A DNA stretch of 64,000 nt from Elephas maximus indicus (Eukaryota > Chordata > Mammalia > Proboscidea > Elephantidae): the NCBI RefSeq assembly GCF_024166365.1, contig NC_064827.1:50248635-50312634 (forward strand). Reading direction: 5' to 3'. The position numbers and the translations under genes were made by a program. Positions 1-10,639 of this stretch are shown here, one piece after another. The notes below the pieces were generated by a model, which saw only the letters and a list, made by a program, of their open reading frames with translations, ran no database searches and had not been told where the DNA came from. The number at the start of each line of letters is the position of its first letter. The first letter of the stretch is position 1.

Positions 1-140
1 TAACTAGGTCAGAGGGAAAATGGTTAAACTAGGTGATCCAATCTTTTGTTCATTACTGTATCCTCAGCTCCTTGAAAGAGTGCCTAGTACACAGGAAGTA
101 GGCACTGGATAAATACTTGTGGGATATGTGTTGAAACTAA
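1..140 (+). repeat. L2 LINE 3' end (partial)
   Basis: The stretch around 55-115 has the usual L2 tail wording: a 'cctcagctcc' block, then 'gtgcctagtac', then a 'ggcactggataaatact' ending. The match is by eye to the ancient mammalian L2 3' consensus. It is decayed and the left edge lies outside the window. Confidence 0.45.
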
Positions 141-187
141 CCTGCTTACCATTTGCATTTTTTAAAAAACTAATTATATCTAGATGA

Positions 188-401
188 AGAGCCCTGGTGG
201 TACAATGGTTAAGCGCTTGGCTGCTAACCGAAAGATTGGCAATTCCAACCCACCAGCAGCAACTTCGCTGGAGAAAAGACCTGGCAATCTGCTCTTGTAA
301 AGATTTGCAGCTTAGGAAACCTTATGGGGCAGTTCTGCTCTGTCCTATTGGGTCGTTAAGAGGTGGAATTAACTGGACAGAATACAACAAGAACAACAGC
401 A
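188..401 (+). mobile_element. AfroSINE, sense
   Basis: It starts with the tRNA-derived head 'gagccctggtgg' and a B-box-like 'ggcaattccaaccc'. It then carries the longer-subfamily insert ('gacctggcaatctgctcttg') and the RTE-derived tail, ending in a CAA-rich 3' end. It is moderately diverged. Confidence 0.85.
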
Positions 402-1496
402 ACCACATATCTAGATGTCTTACTTTCGAAAATTTCTCCTTGTACAAAGGAGTTATCGTAACAAAACCATTTCCTGGCTTGCTCTTGTAAATACTATTAC
501 AGCTAAAAGGAGTTAGAAATGCCACATTTTTAAGAGCCTCACTGTGACTGTGATGCTTTAATGATTCATTTTATGTGGAGGTGGGAGTGTCAGATGTGCT
601 CCTGTGTACACCTTCCCGTACCTGCCATCAGGTGTTCAGACCTGTCTGCCTAGGATGGCCACTCACTTTATGCCCTCTCCACCTCTCCTTTGCTTTTTGA
701 GGGCTTTCCTGTCTTAAACCTCATACTGAACTTACTTCCTCTAATGCTCTCATTTTCCTGCCTCATCACCTCCCACCCCCGCGGCTGTGTAACTTGGAAG
801 TGTTTATTTTTACCATCTGGGTCTGAGTGTGACTGTGAGCAGAACCAGCTTTGTGTTTAAGGCAAGAGTTCCCCCCGCCCGCCACAGGCCCTCTATGAAC
901 CAGATGAGTGTTTTTTAAAGTCCTGACACCTCACCCCCTTCTCCCACAGCTTGGCCATAAACCATCTGCCCCATACCCCTGGCTTCCCTGAAATTCCTCT
1001 GGAATCATTATCAAAGCCTTCTCCACAGAAAGCTCTTTTAAAATACAGAAAGTCCCCTTATGTAGGTGTTTCCCACCCCAGGCTGCTTCTTGGCCAAATA
1101 CAGTCTCCTCCACTCCCACTTCAGCTACAACCATGGGCTCTCAGACCTTCTCTGGACCCCAGGTACCATGTATTTACCTCTTACTGCAGCGCTTGTGAGA
1201 ATTGCTCTGTATTGCAATCTCTCCATATCCTCGTGGGTCTCCTCTACCTGAGGGTGAGCTCCTGAGACTTGGAACTACACTTTATTTGTATCTTTTGCGC
1301 ACAGTAGATTCTTAGTGTTTATTCAAGAGAAAGAGGGGGTGTCAAGGAGAACTCTCTCCAGCCCCATCTTCTCTTCAGCATCAAGCATATTTCCAGTTGT
1401 CCCCCAGAGGTAGCTCCTCCACTAGTCTCAGAAATAATCAGAAAATACCATCTATGCATATTTAACTGTGGAAATTAGTTGTCAAAAAAACCATTT
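402..1496. other. Gene-free flank
   Basis: No coding exon or RNA gene is recognisable. Around 1200-1320 the wording resembles an L2 3' end (a 'gagctcctgagacttgg' block followed by a 'cacagtagattcttagtgtttattc' ending). The remainder is unique or unrecognised AT-rich DNA. Confidence 0.5.
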
Positions 1497-1685
1497 TGTT
1501 GTTAGGTGTCATTGAGCTGATTTCGACTCATAGTGACTCCATGTGACAGAGTAGAATGTCCCATGGGATTTTCTGTATGGAAGCAGGTCACCAGGTTTTT
1601 CTCCTGCGGAGTGCTGGCTGGGTTTGAATGTCCAAATGTTTGTTTAGCAGCGAAGTGCCTAACTCTTTGTGCCATCAGGCCTCCA
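1497..1685 (-). mobile_element. AfroSINE, antisense (CAA-tailed type)
   Basis: On this strand it begins with 'ttgttgttaggtgtcattga', the reverse complement of the 'cacctaacaacaa' tail, and ends with the head complement 'gccatcaggcctcc'. The tail type is the same as the 3' ends of the RTE copies at 3638-4035 and 46080-46860. Confidence 0.8.
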
Positions 1686-1845
1686 CTGGAAAACGGTAGT
1701 GCTAACATAGACAGCCAGTACTGCATGGGACGTAGAGAACGGTCACTTTAGCTTTATAATTTAGAGTTGAGGAATTAACAGGGAGGAAAGGGGACTGGCC
1801 TAAAGTTACCAAATGAGTGGCAGAGTTGAGAGCAGGGCTCGCAAC

Positions 1846-2186
1846 TTGTTCATTCTTCTGGCAGTGCATGGTATATTCAATCTTCTTTGCCAACACGACA
1901 CCTCAAAGGCACTGATTCTTCTTCTGTCTTCCTTATTCGTTGTTAAGCTTTGTTAGGCATAGAGCAGAGCTCCAATAAATTTTAGTTCTTCCCACTCCTC
2001 CCACTCATATTAAGCTGCCTCTAAAATAGTTTTTTTTTAAAGCGAAGTAGTGGTGCATGTACAATATATACGCAAATACTTATTGGCTCTTTCATTTCAT
2101 ATACACACAATTCAGCAAATACGTAATGAGCTCCTGCCAAAGCCTCAGCACTGTTGTAGAATATGTGGGAGACACAAAGACAAGCT
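1846..2186 (+). repeat. Left arm of a large inverted duplication
   Basis: Its reverse complement reappears at 3405-3730, separated by about 1.2 kb. The arm runs from an RTE LINE fragment (1846 to ~1940, antisense) into an L2-like tail. By eye the RTE half differs at only a few positions, while the L2-like half is more diverged. A short A/T-tract indel lies near 2028-2042. Confidence 0.85.
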
Positions 2187-2887
2187 GAACTGTTTTCAGA
2201 TGGGCTATTGGGAAGGGCTTGAGGGTGCCTAGCAAGATGGCCATTTTCAGGAGGAGAGGGTTCCAAAAGAGGAGATGCAGCTTGGGGGTGGCCATTTAAT
2301 TAAAAAAAAAAAAAAAAGAAAGAAAGGATGAGGCTTGGCTTTCAGGTCCTCTTTTACCAGCTGGCCCCTGGAAGTCCCCTTTGGTTGCTCTGCACCTCAG
2401 TTTCCTCATTTGTAAGGACCAAGCCCATGTCCTTTTTTAGTTTTAACGTGGGAGGACCTATACTGCTTCAAAGAAAGTAAGGCTATTTTGCAGATGTTGA
2501 GTCAGGAGACAGAGTCAGCATACCAGGGTAGGAAATAGCCTCTCATCTCTTTAGAGCAAACATCATCCATAACTTGTTGCTAGGCCTCCCTTGAGGAAGG
2601 GGGTGCCAGCTGCCTTTCTGCATCCTTAAGTCTTTCTCAAGTCATGTCCTTGCTTTGGTCTAATCCTAATTCTGACTCCAATCTAATAGGAACTAAGGTT
2701 CCTATTCTAGATCCTTCCAGTCCTGGAGTACTGTCCCTGGACACATCTCTGTCACTGTGCTTATCACATTGATTGTGCATGTCACCAGCCTGTCCTGCAA
2801 CACACTGTGCCATGCTATGTCTTCCTTTGACTGCGATCTTCTCCAAGGCAGGGACAGGATCTAAAAGAATATTCTGGTGCCTGCATA
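2187..2887. other. Spacer of the inverted duplication, left part
   Basis: No gene is seen. An oligo-A tract followed by GAAA units lies near 2301-2325. Around 2690-2880 the text resembles an ancient L2 3' region ('tctccaaggcagggacagga'). Confidence 0.4.
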
Positions 2888-3015
2888 GAGTTGTTGTTAG
2901 GTGCTGTCTCATTCCGATTTATAGCAACACAATGTGACAGAGTAGACCTGCCCCATAGGGTTTCCTAGGCTGTAATCTTTATAGGAGCAGACTGCCACAT
3001 CTTTTCTCTTGCCTG
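2888..3015 (-). mobile_element. AfroSINE, antisense, truncated
   Basis: It starts with 'gttgttgttaggtgctgtct', continues through 'cccatagggtttcctaggct', and stops before the tRNA-like head, so the head end is missing or unrecognisable. Confidence 0.75.
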
Positions 3016-3404
3016 CACAGAGTAGGGCTAGGTTAATCCTCTTGTGTCCTCCTCGCCTGTCCTTTCTTGTGCCCCCTTCTCCTAGAGTGGGGGCACACAT
3101 TGGCCAGTTCTTCCATTGACGCAGACTCAGTGTGCGCCTCTCCCTTTCCACTAACATTGTCACAACTCAGCATTCAGGCCCTTTCTTATCTGAAGGACCT
3201 CCTTCAACTCCATTTGTTTATATCCTATACATTCTTAAAGATCTAGCTCAGATGTCCTCTGTTTCACAAAGAATGCAGATTAACTTCCTGGCCCCTCTGA
3301 ACTCGCAGTGCGCTCTGTCCTCTGCTATGGGGTCTCTGTCAGTGTGCCTTTCGTTTCAGTTACCAGTTGGTGCCTGCCAGTGCTCTTTCTAAGACAGAGA
3401 GTCT

Positions 3405-3730
3405 AGCTTGTCTTTGTGTCTCCCACATATTCTAGAACAGTGCTGAGCCTTTGGCAGGAGTTCATTACATATTTGCTGAATTGTATGTATATGAAATGAA
3501 AGCGCCAATAAGTATTTGAGTATATATTGTATATACACCACTACTCCGCTTTTAGAGGCAGCTTAATATGAGTGGGAGGAGTGGGAAGAACTAAAATTTA
3601 TTGGAGCTCTACTCTATGCCTAACAAAGCTTAACAACGAATAAGGAAGACGGAAGAAGAATCAGTGCCTTTGAGGTGTCGTGTTGGCGAAGAAGATTGAA
3701 TATACCATGTACTGCCAGAAGAATGAACAA
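3405..3730 (-). repeat. Right arm of a large inverted duplication
   Basis: This is the reverse complement of 1846-2186. The shared block ends at 'gaatgaacaa'. The RTE sequence continues beyond that point only on this side, which suggests this is the parental copy and the left arm is the derived, inverted one. Confidence 0.85.
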
Positions 3731-4035
3731 ATCTGTCGTGGAAGAAGTACAGCCAGAATGCTCCTTAGAAGCGAGGATGGTGAGACTTTGCCTCATGTAC
3801 TTTGGACATGTTGTTAGGAGGGATCAGTCAGTCCCTGGAGAAGGACATCATGCTTGGTAAAGTACAGGGTCATCGAAAAAGAGGAAGACCTTCAATGAGA
3901 TGGATTGACAGTGGCTGCAAGGATGGGCTCAAGCGTAACAATTGTGAGGATGGCGTAGAACCAGGCAGTGTTTTGTTCTGTTGTATATAGGGCCGCTGTG
4001 AGTCGGAACCAACTTGATAGCACCTAACAACAACA
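3638..4035 (+). mobile_element. RTE-type LINE 3' fragment
   Basis: Translation gives wording typical of the C-terminal end of an RTE ORF: 'FGHVVRRDQS', then 'EKDIMLGKVQGHRKRGRP' and 'RWID' (about 3800-3910). It ends in 'cacctaacaacaacaac', the tail shared with AfroSINEs. It is 5'-truncated and carries frameshifts, for example a duplicated 'cagt' in the 'gatcagtcagtccctgg' stretch. A better-preserved relative lies at 46080-46860. Confidence 0.8.
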
Positions 4036-4129
4036 ACTCTATGCTGCTTTTACTCATGCTCCAGGACTGTTGTGCAGATGGAAGAATACAGGGTAGGTGG
4101 TATTAACCCCATTTTACAGATGAAGCTGC

Positions 4130-4336
4130 AGTTGTTAGTTGCTGTTAAGGCGATTCTGACTCATGGCGACCCCATGTGTGCAGAGTTAAGCTGTGCTGTG
4201 CAGGGTTTTCAAGGCCATGACCTTTTGTAAGCAGATCACCAGGGGCTTTTTTCTGAGGTGCCTCTTAATGGGTTTGAACTGCCAACCTTTTGGCTAGTAG
4301 TTGAGTGCTTAACTGTTTGCACCACCCAGGGAATCC
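4130..4336 (-). mobile_element. AfroSINE, antisense (long subfamily)
   Basis: It runs from 'cagttgttagttgctgttaa' to 'caccacccagggaatcc'. It includes the extra middle block 'agcagatcaccaggggc' that marks the longer AfroSINE form. Confidence 0.8.
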
Positions 4337-4747
4337 ACAGATGGAGTAATTGATGAATCCAAAGTCAGGATTCAAGTCCAGGTTTAACTGCATCCGGAGT
4401 CTGTTTATTTCACTTCACTCTAAGAGCTGTAGTTGATCAAGGTCCCAGCACCACAGCTCTCAGGTCACGGTGCCCATTCTGAGCACTGGTTCAGACAACT
4501 CCCTTTTCCATGATGGGCAGTAGAAGTAAAATCTGGCCAAGTTTCTCTAGTTCATGCTCAGACTTACTTTCACCCTTGGACTTAAAAAAATTACTCGAGG
4601 GATTTTAGTTTTAAGGTGGATGTTAAATGTGCTTATAATTGTATTCTGGTGGTTTAACTAATATATTTTAGTGTTTTGGGAATATTGTTTCCTCTTTGTC
4701 CCTTTAGGGAATGGAATTTTGTTGTGTTATTTAGTCCTGACACTAAT

Positions 4748-4945
4748 TTAATCCTGATACAGTGGTTAAGTGCTCTGCTAAGGAGAAGTCAGTGGTTGGA
4801 ACTCTGTGGGAGAACAATGTAGCAGTTCGCTTCCTTCAAGATTACAGCCTTGGAAACTTTATAGGGCAGTTAGTTCTACTTTGTCTTATAAAGTTGGAGT
4901 CCATTCAACTGGCAATGGGTTTGGTTTTTTGTTTTTTTTTTTTAA
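4748..4945 (+). mobile_element. AfroSINE, sense
   Basis: The decayed head 'cctgatacagtggttaag' is followed by 'gattacagccttggaaac' and the tail 'ggcaatgggtttggtttt', ending in a T-rich run. Confidence 0.75.
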
Positions 4946-5907
4946 ATGGGTCTTTGCCTACCCCAAGGGGAGCTTTCCTTGCATTTGGATTTTGCTATTT
5001 CATTTGATCATGCTTACTTTAATGCAGCTTTCAGTATACTCTTTTGCCATCTATGGTACTCATTCTATGAATGGCGGGCGGTTTTACACTTATATCAAAA
5101 TATATTCATTCATTAAATGCCTACTGAGGGCCCACTATGTGAGGGTCACTGGGCTGGTTTTGAGCTACAGCATGCATAAGAAAGAGTAGCGCGCCATCGA
5201 ATAGAACCATATGCAAAAAAGGTGATTGGTACCAGGCAGGGAAGGCCAGTCTGTCTCTAATAAAAGCTGATGCAGCAGGAAAGGCTGGTTACGTAGTCAT
5301 CTGTAATAGTTATGGACATTGCTGAGCATTTTTAAGCTAGAGCGTGCTTTCTGGCCTTGAAGTTTCCAGAGGCGTGGAGGTGGTGGGGAGGGCACTTGCC
5401 CCTGGGTGCAAGTCCAAGGGGGCACCAGATGAAGCAAGGAATGGCTTGTGGCGCCACAAATATGAAAGGCACCCGACTGAGGCAGCCAGACAAAGGGGGA
5501 CGGCATTTCTGCTGACATGTCACTGCTATCAATGGCTGTTCATCTTGAAATGGGGGGGAGGGGGCGCTGTTACCTCGCTATGCACCTGGAAGTTTCTGTT
5601 AATAAGCATTGTTGGGGAGATCTCGTACTTTGGGAAGCTTGCCTATTTAGGACTATCAGTCAGGTGCTGAAGCAGAATGTCAGCATTTCCCTGAGGCTTG
5701 GACCTCTTGAAATCTCTAAATGTTACTTTTCAAACATACATTCTTATCAGATCAGCAGTGGAAATTACTTTGGAATTCTGGTTAGAGTGGGAGAGATTTA
5801 CCTGGGGTGGAGAGGGTTTTGGGCCCTCGTCTTAGAGAGATAGAGGGTGGTGGTGATGGAAGCAGGTGAGGCAGGGAAGAGCCAGGAAATGGAGATGGAC
5901 AAAAGCA
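4946..5907. other. Gene-free flank
   Basis: No exon, RNA gene or confidently named repeat is seen. 5344-5530 is somewhat GC-rich with several overlapping short ORFs on both strands. None shows a recognisable domain or splice context. Confidence 0.4.
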
Positions 5908-6096
5908 GGCACCCATTGTCATCAAGTTGACTCTGACTCATGGTGACTCCATGTGTGTCACAGTAGAACTGTGCTCCATAGGGTTTTCAGTAGCTGATTT
6001 TTCAGAAGTAGATTGCCAGGTCTTTCTTCCCAGGCATCTTTCAGTGGATTGAAACCTCCAACCTTTCCAGTGTATTAAGTGTTTGCACCACCCAGC
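5908..6096 (-). mobile_element. AfroSINE, antisense
   Basis: It starts with 'cccattgtcatcaagttga' and ends with 'gtttgcaccacccagc'. The middle block around 'agtagattgccaggtc' marks the longer subfamily. Confidence 0.8.
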
Positions 6097-6134
6097 CAAA
6101 CAAAATGCATTGCTGTAGAGTGATTTCCGACTCA

Positions 6135-6322
6135 AACTCATTGCCATTCAGTCGGTTCTGACTCATAGCAACCCTGTAAGACAGAGTAAAACTGTCCCAC
6201 AGGGTTTCTAAGTTTATGGAAGCAGACTACCTCATCTTTCTCAGGTAGAATGGCAGGTAGGTTCAAACCTCCAACCTTTAGGTTAGCAGCCCAGTGCTTA
6301 ACCACTGTGCCACCAGAGCTCC
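6135..6322 (-). mobile_element. AfroSINE, antisense
   Basis: It lies head-to-tail with the previous copy. It runs from 'actcattgccattcagtcgg' to 'gtgccaccagagctcc'. Two independent insertions within 400 bp are likely. Confidence 0.8.
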
Positions 6323-6439
6323 TTACCCAGGGCACAGCTCCACCTCATTGCTCTGTCCAAAGGCCTTTTCTTGCTCTTGTGAATAACTGAAAATGAGATT
6401 GCTAATCCTGGGTCTGAAAGAAGAGAACCAAGCAGAGCA

Positions 6440-6620
6440 GAAAGGAGCATGGGTATTAGATAGAGTCAGACCTGTCTTGGAATCCTGGTTCTGCCACTTA
6501 TGTGCGACTGTGAGCAGTACACCGACTCTCAGTTTTCTTATCTGAGAAATCGGAATTATAATTGGTTAATGGGGATAAACAACCTACTTCATGAGGTTGT
6601 TGACAATCCATGGGAGACAC
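6440..6620 (+). repeat. MIR SINE, sense
   Basis: It has MIR order: 'gagtcagacctgtcttgg', 'ctggttctgccacttatg', 'ctcagttttcttatctgaga', then a 'ggggataaacaacctacttc' block. Match is by eye to the mammalian MIR consensus. Confidence 0.7.
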
Positions 6621-7030
6621 TTGGAGTGCATCATCTCTTACTGGAATTCCTTTATAGGCTTGCAGAATGCAACCACATGGCCCAGGGAGGCCTGCTGTTC
6701 TAGGAAATTAAGCAAAGTAAATTAGTAACTCTGGATTTACTCAGCTAGTGATTAAATAACAGTTTAGTTAATAGGCTATTAATGGTCTCCAGGTGTTGGT
6801 AATTCTGAGTATTTGCTTTTGAGAGCAGTTGTATAATTTCTTCTGGTATTTTAATAAAGTTTTTTTTTTTTGAACAAAATATTGAAGTGTAACAAATGGT
6901 GCACTCAGGGGCTGTTTTTGCAAGGGCTGAATGATACAGTACATATTAAGCACTTAATATAGTGCCTGGCCCACAGTGAGAGCTCAATAAAAGTTATCTG
7001 CTGTTATTGCCGTATGACTTTGAGACTCAA

Positions 7031-7034
7031 CTAG
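7031..7034. other. ERV target-site duplication CTAG (left)
   Basis: CTAG immediately precedes the LTR edge 'tgttaccgc' and recurs after the right LTR at 14517-14520. A 4-bp duplication is usual for gammaretroviral integration. Confidence 0.8.
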
Positions 7035-7894
7035 TGTTACCGCAAATCGCGGATTTGAGCTGCCTGCCGCAAAGGCAATACTGACACAGGTGGAGGTAAG
7101 CAGCAAGAGGACTTTATTGAACACCGGTATTCAAGAGACAGAGGGGGTTAAACTTCTCCCAAATTCTAACTCTGAAGGGCTGATGAGGGGGGAGGGGGGG
7201 TTTATATGGGGAAGGTCGGGGTTACCTAATGTTTTTAAGCATGTAGTCTACGGATGGTCTTCTACATCACAAAATGACTACAAGAAATTCTTTATTAAAC
7301 TACAGATATATATGTCAGACATCTGGACTGTTATCAGTATGTCTGTAACAGGCTGAAAAAAAAAAAAAAAAAACCCACATAAGAATCTCTTGGCTAGTGG
7401 AACTGTTCTGCCAAATCCACTCTGGCTGAGATAGGGAACAAGAAAGAAAGTTGTAGATTAAAAGTGCCAGGCAGCCTTTCTCCCGTTTTGCAGGCTGAAG
7501 GCCATTCCTCAAGAGAAACAAAAAAGAGAAGAGAGACCAAGGCCACAGGAGCTGAGAGAGCTTTGCACTCCTTTGGAAGAGACCAGTGCAGCTGGTGCAG
7601 TAAAAAAATGTTTAGAGATTACTTAGAGCATCATTATGGCATTAGTTATGTCAAGCTGTCAATCACCTATTTTGAATAGGAGAAAACATGTTGTAAGGTA
7701 TTAGGGTGTTTAAGAGTGGAACAGGGTACTCAGTTATATCTTGAACAGAGCCTGTGCCATTTTCTAAAGACTAGAAATCAGTTGCAGCTTATACAGCTTT
7801 TTTTTTTTTGTGGTACAGCTATACTAAAATGAGAAAATATATTCTCTCTACTTTAATATTAAAACACTAAAGAAAATGCATTTTCTCTACTTCA
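7035..7894 (-). repeat. ERV 3' LTR
   Basis: This 860-bp LTR aligns throughout with 13497-14516. The polyadenylation signal AATAAA (minus strand) lies at 7113-7118, in 'ggactttattgaac'. The outer edge reads 'tgttacc' and the inner edge 'ctacttca', next to the polypurine tract. Oligo-A runs differ in length from the other LTR. Confidence 0.9.
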
Positions 7895-7912
7895 GTCCCC
7901 CCCACCCCTTTT
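7895..7912 (-). other. ERV polypurine tract
   Basis: On the minus strand this is an uninterrupted A/G run (aaaagggg, t, ggggggga) immediately before the LTR start TGAAG. That is where plus-strand DNA priming takes place. It fixes the 3' LTR boundary. Confidence 0.85.
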
Positions 7913-8960
7913 CTGAAGGTTTCACAATCTTGGGAAACAGGGCGTCACACAATCTGGTTACTTCCTGCTGAAGAGGGGCATGAAGTCAGGGAATGTTTAT
8001 TTAGTGTGGGTGTTAGGAGTAGAGTTAGCATGAAAGGCAATAGCGTCTTAAGTGCCTTTTGCAGTATAGTTATACAGATTAGAATGGAAAAAACAAGGGA
8101 TAGAGAAAGGGTACTGTGCTAATCTTTTTCGGGGAGCATGGTGCGTTAACATACCCGCAGACAATTTTATCGTAGTCAAAAACTGGGGGCAGCCATAGGA
8201 CTTAAGGGGGCACCAGATCGTGGCAAATGGTGGCACACCCAGCAATGGCTGAGATTCTCTCCCTTAGCTGTGGCTTGGGACATGGTAACTAGACCATTAG
8301 ATGACCAGTCCCAGCCATCTGGAAGGTGAGATGGTTCCTTTTTTTTTTTTAATAATCACACGAGTCCCCTGTCTCCAGCTGATTTTGACATCCATGGGTA
8401 TCTTTTCTTTATTTTACACAGAAATATGTCGGTGTAGTCGATAGAGTAACATTCTGAATAGGAATAGGAAAATCACAATTTTTAAACTGAGTAGTGTCTG
8501 CCATAAGGAAATCTTGAGGAAAATCTCTAGTTGCTCTCTAAACTATAGACTGTTCTTCCCCTGGGGACTCTTGAATCCACTTAATAGGACCTATGGGGTT
8601 AAAGAAGAGATAACACAAGGGAGTGTCAGGGTGTCTCCCACTTGTAAAGTCAAGGTGCCTTCCACCTGGAGAATAGTAGGAGCCTAGCTCGACTCTTTTC
8701 GGGTCAAGGCAGGCCCGACTTGGAATAGAAAAAGAATAAAGATTAGAGTCATGTTTGAATCTTTGAGAATCTATACTTTAGACCTTGAACTGGGATGCAG
8801 GTATATGAGGATTCTTCAGTCTTTTTGCTAGATGCTTCTTGAGATGAGACCACTTTTACTGTAGTATGATGCACCCATGCAGTTACTCTGGCCAGTTTCA
8901 GAGAGGAAAGAATAGTTAGAAGGACTTCATATGGTCCCAGCCAGATGGGGCTAGTTGATC
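7913..8960 (-). pseudogene. ERV env remnant (surface subunit part only)
   Basis: The position, after integrase and before the polypurine tract, is that of env. A minus-strand frame has a hydrophobic start resembling a signal peptide near 8720-8750. A CWVC motif, typical of gammaretroviral surface subunits, lies near 8223-8247. Several stops and frameshifts interrupt it. I see no fusion peptide, no immunosuppressive-domain-like stretch and no membrane anchor, so the transmembrane subunit appears deleted. The remaining ~1.05 kb is well short of a normal env. The assignment rests on position and the CWVC motif. Confidence 0.6.
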
Positions 8961-8964
8961 TTCT

Positions 8965-9800
8965 GGGTGTTGATTTTTCTAAACCTTTAACAGGACCCGA
9001 TCTCCAGGCTTGAACGTATAAAGAGGCACATCAGAGGGGAAGGACAAACGAGAAGGAGCATATTTGTTAGCAGTATTTATAACTGTTCTTAAGGATCAGA
9101 CCCAATCTCTCTTTTCGACTTCTGTCATGACGGAGGTGGGGAAAGTTGACCGGTTCAGGGATGGTCTCCAATATATGAGTTCATAAGGACTTAAGTCTGC
9201 TTCGAGGGGCCACCCGAATCTGAAGCAGGGCAATTGGTAATACCTGTAACCAAGTGGAGTGGGTTTCTTGGCAAAGTTTAGCAAGAGTCTTTTTTAAAGT
9301 ATGGTTCATTTTTTCAGTCTTTCTAGTAGATTGTGGCCTCTGTGCTGAGTGCAGCTTCTAGGTGATGTCTAAGGCCTTGTTAAATTTTTGATTTACCTGG
9401 GCCACAAAGGCTCTCCCATTATCGCTCTGAATTGAGAGTGGCAAACCAAATCGGGGAATAATCTCTTTAAGTTATGTCTTAGTCACTTCTTGAGCTTGTT
9501 CAGTCTGGTAAGGAAAAGCCTTTACCCACCCAGAGTATGTGTCTATGAAAACCAGTAAATACCTGAAGTTTCCAGGTGTTTGAGGCATCCGGTAAAATCT
9601 ACTTGTCAATCTTCTCTCATGTTTGTTCCCGGATGTTGGATCCCCGGCTCCGCTGGGTGTGGCACTGTCTTTGGGTTGTTTTTAACACACAGCAGGCATC
9701 TTTTAGTGACCTCACATATTATCTTAAGAATCTTTGGTCCCACAACTATTTGTTGAATCTATTCGAGACGTAATGTCTCTCCCATAATAAGTGCTTTCAT
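8965..9800 (-). pseudogene. ERV integrase remnant (pol 3' end)
   Basis: Minus-strand reading gives, in order: part of the zinc-binding domain (a C-x-x-C pair near 9685-9700), the catalytic core with 'DTYSGWVKAFP' (~9520-9555) and 'SDNGRAF' (~9405-9425), a glutamate-containing stretch ~35 residues later, and a C-terminal 'PGDRVL' (~8990-9010). This is the D,D-35-E layout of gammaretrovirus-like integrases. Stop codons interrupt it at several points, for example inside the core near 9470 and 9360. The N-terminal end runs into non-viral sequence near 9800. Confidence 0.8.
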
Positions 9801-9980
9801 GTAGAGCTGATGTTATGTTATAAACCAAAAGCTTTGTTTTTAATAGATGGCAATGAACTCTAGGAAGACTCTTTCCAGCCTTTTTACATTTTTAGGAGAT
9901 TATAAATCACACAATATTTTTTTAATTTAGCTTCACAGTTGTAAAATCTTTATGAAGGGCTAAGCACTGAAGAAATAGTT
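9801..9980 (-). other. AT-rich linker between LONRF1-like segment and integrase
   Basis: About 180 bp of AT-rich DNA reads, on the minus strand, like a 3' UTR (A-runs such as 'attaaaaaaata' and 'attaaaaacaaag'). It matches neither the flanking integrase nor LONRF1 coding sequence as far as I can tell. It could be the tail of a captured or retroposed transcript, or unrelated DNA. Confidence 0.35.
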
Positions 9981-10532
9981 GGCAGTCAGGGCCTCTTGGT
10001 AGCACCCCTGCTGCAGCAGCTCTCTAAGCCGGCAGGCCACCCAGGCCCTTTCCCCCAGGCTCGGGAACCTCTTTTCTTTGCTAGGTGGTTGAGGATGATG
10101 CTGGTTTTGTGGTGGCGGCCGGCAGGCGGGCCCGGCAGAGGCAGCAGTAGCTGTGGCCTCAGGACACGGTCACCGGCTCGCTTAGGAAGCCCCGGCGGCC
10201 CAGGCAGCTCAGGAGCCTGGCAGTGCCAGTGTGGGCGCCTGCAGCCGGGGCCACGCTCTAGTGCAGCCGGCGGCGGAGCTGGCAGTTGAGCACTAGGCAG
10301 TCTGTCAAGTTGCCGAGGCGCTCGGGTCTGTTGGGGGCCCCGTGGCGCAGTGCTGCAGACTGCCTCTCTAGCACTTTGTTTAGGTGGCCACCCAGCGCCA
10401 GCAGCTTGCCATGGCACAGTAGCAGCTCTGGGCACTCTAGCTGGCCGCCGCTGTCACGGCCCACTGACCACCTCCGGGGAGCCATTTCCCGCTCCCTCCT
10501 GGGGCGCTCCTCGCCACCGCAGGAGAAGACAT
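9981..10532 (-). pseudogene. LONRF1: LONRF1-like 5' coding segment inside the ERV
   Basis: This GC-rich block on the viral coding strand differs sharply in composition from its surroundings. The minus-strand ATG at 10532-10530 opens 'MSSPAVAR' and then 'PGGS', matching the LONRF1 N-terminus as I recall it. Further matches follow in other frames: 'ELLLCHGKLLALGGHL', 'LRHGAP', 'DCLVLNCQLR', 'RGFLSEPVTVS' then a stop and 'GHSYC' (first RING finger), and 'TSIILNHLAKK'. LONRF1 is a Lon-domain RING-finger protein and a probable E3 ubiquitin ligase. The copy has at least two frameshifts, a stop replacing the first Cys of the CGHSYC box, and a deletion within the RING. It ends near a stretch reading 'YQEALTA'. 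The segment from 10533 to ~10620 may be the matching 5' UTR. The gene name rests on memory, without a database search. Confidence 0.75.
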
Positions 10533-10639
10533 GGCCCACGGAGGGCTGCTGTTCCGTTGCCCCTGCCCCACTCTCCGAGCCTCTGGGGCACGGGGCTCCA
10601 CGTGTGGCCTGCCTTAAGCCAGAACCCCACTTCTTTTAA

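Noticed and set aside
188-260. tRNA-like A/B-box sequence
   Set aside because: It is the tRNA-derived head of an AfroSINE, which recurs about thirty times, not a tRNA gene.
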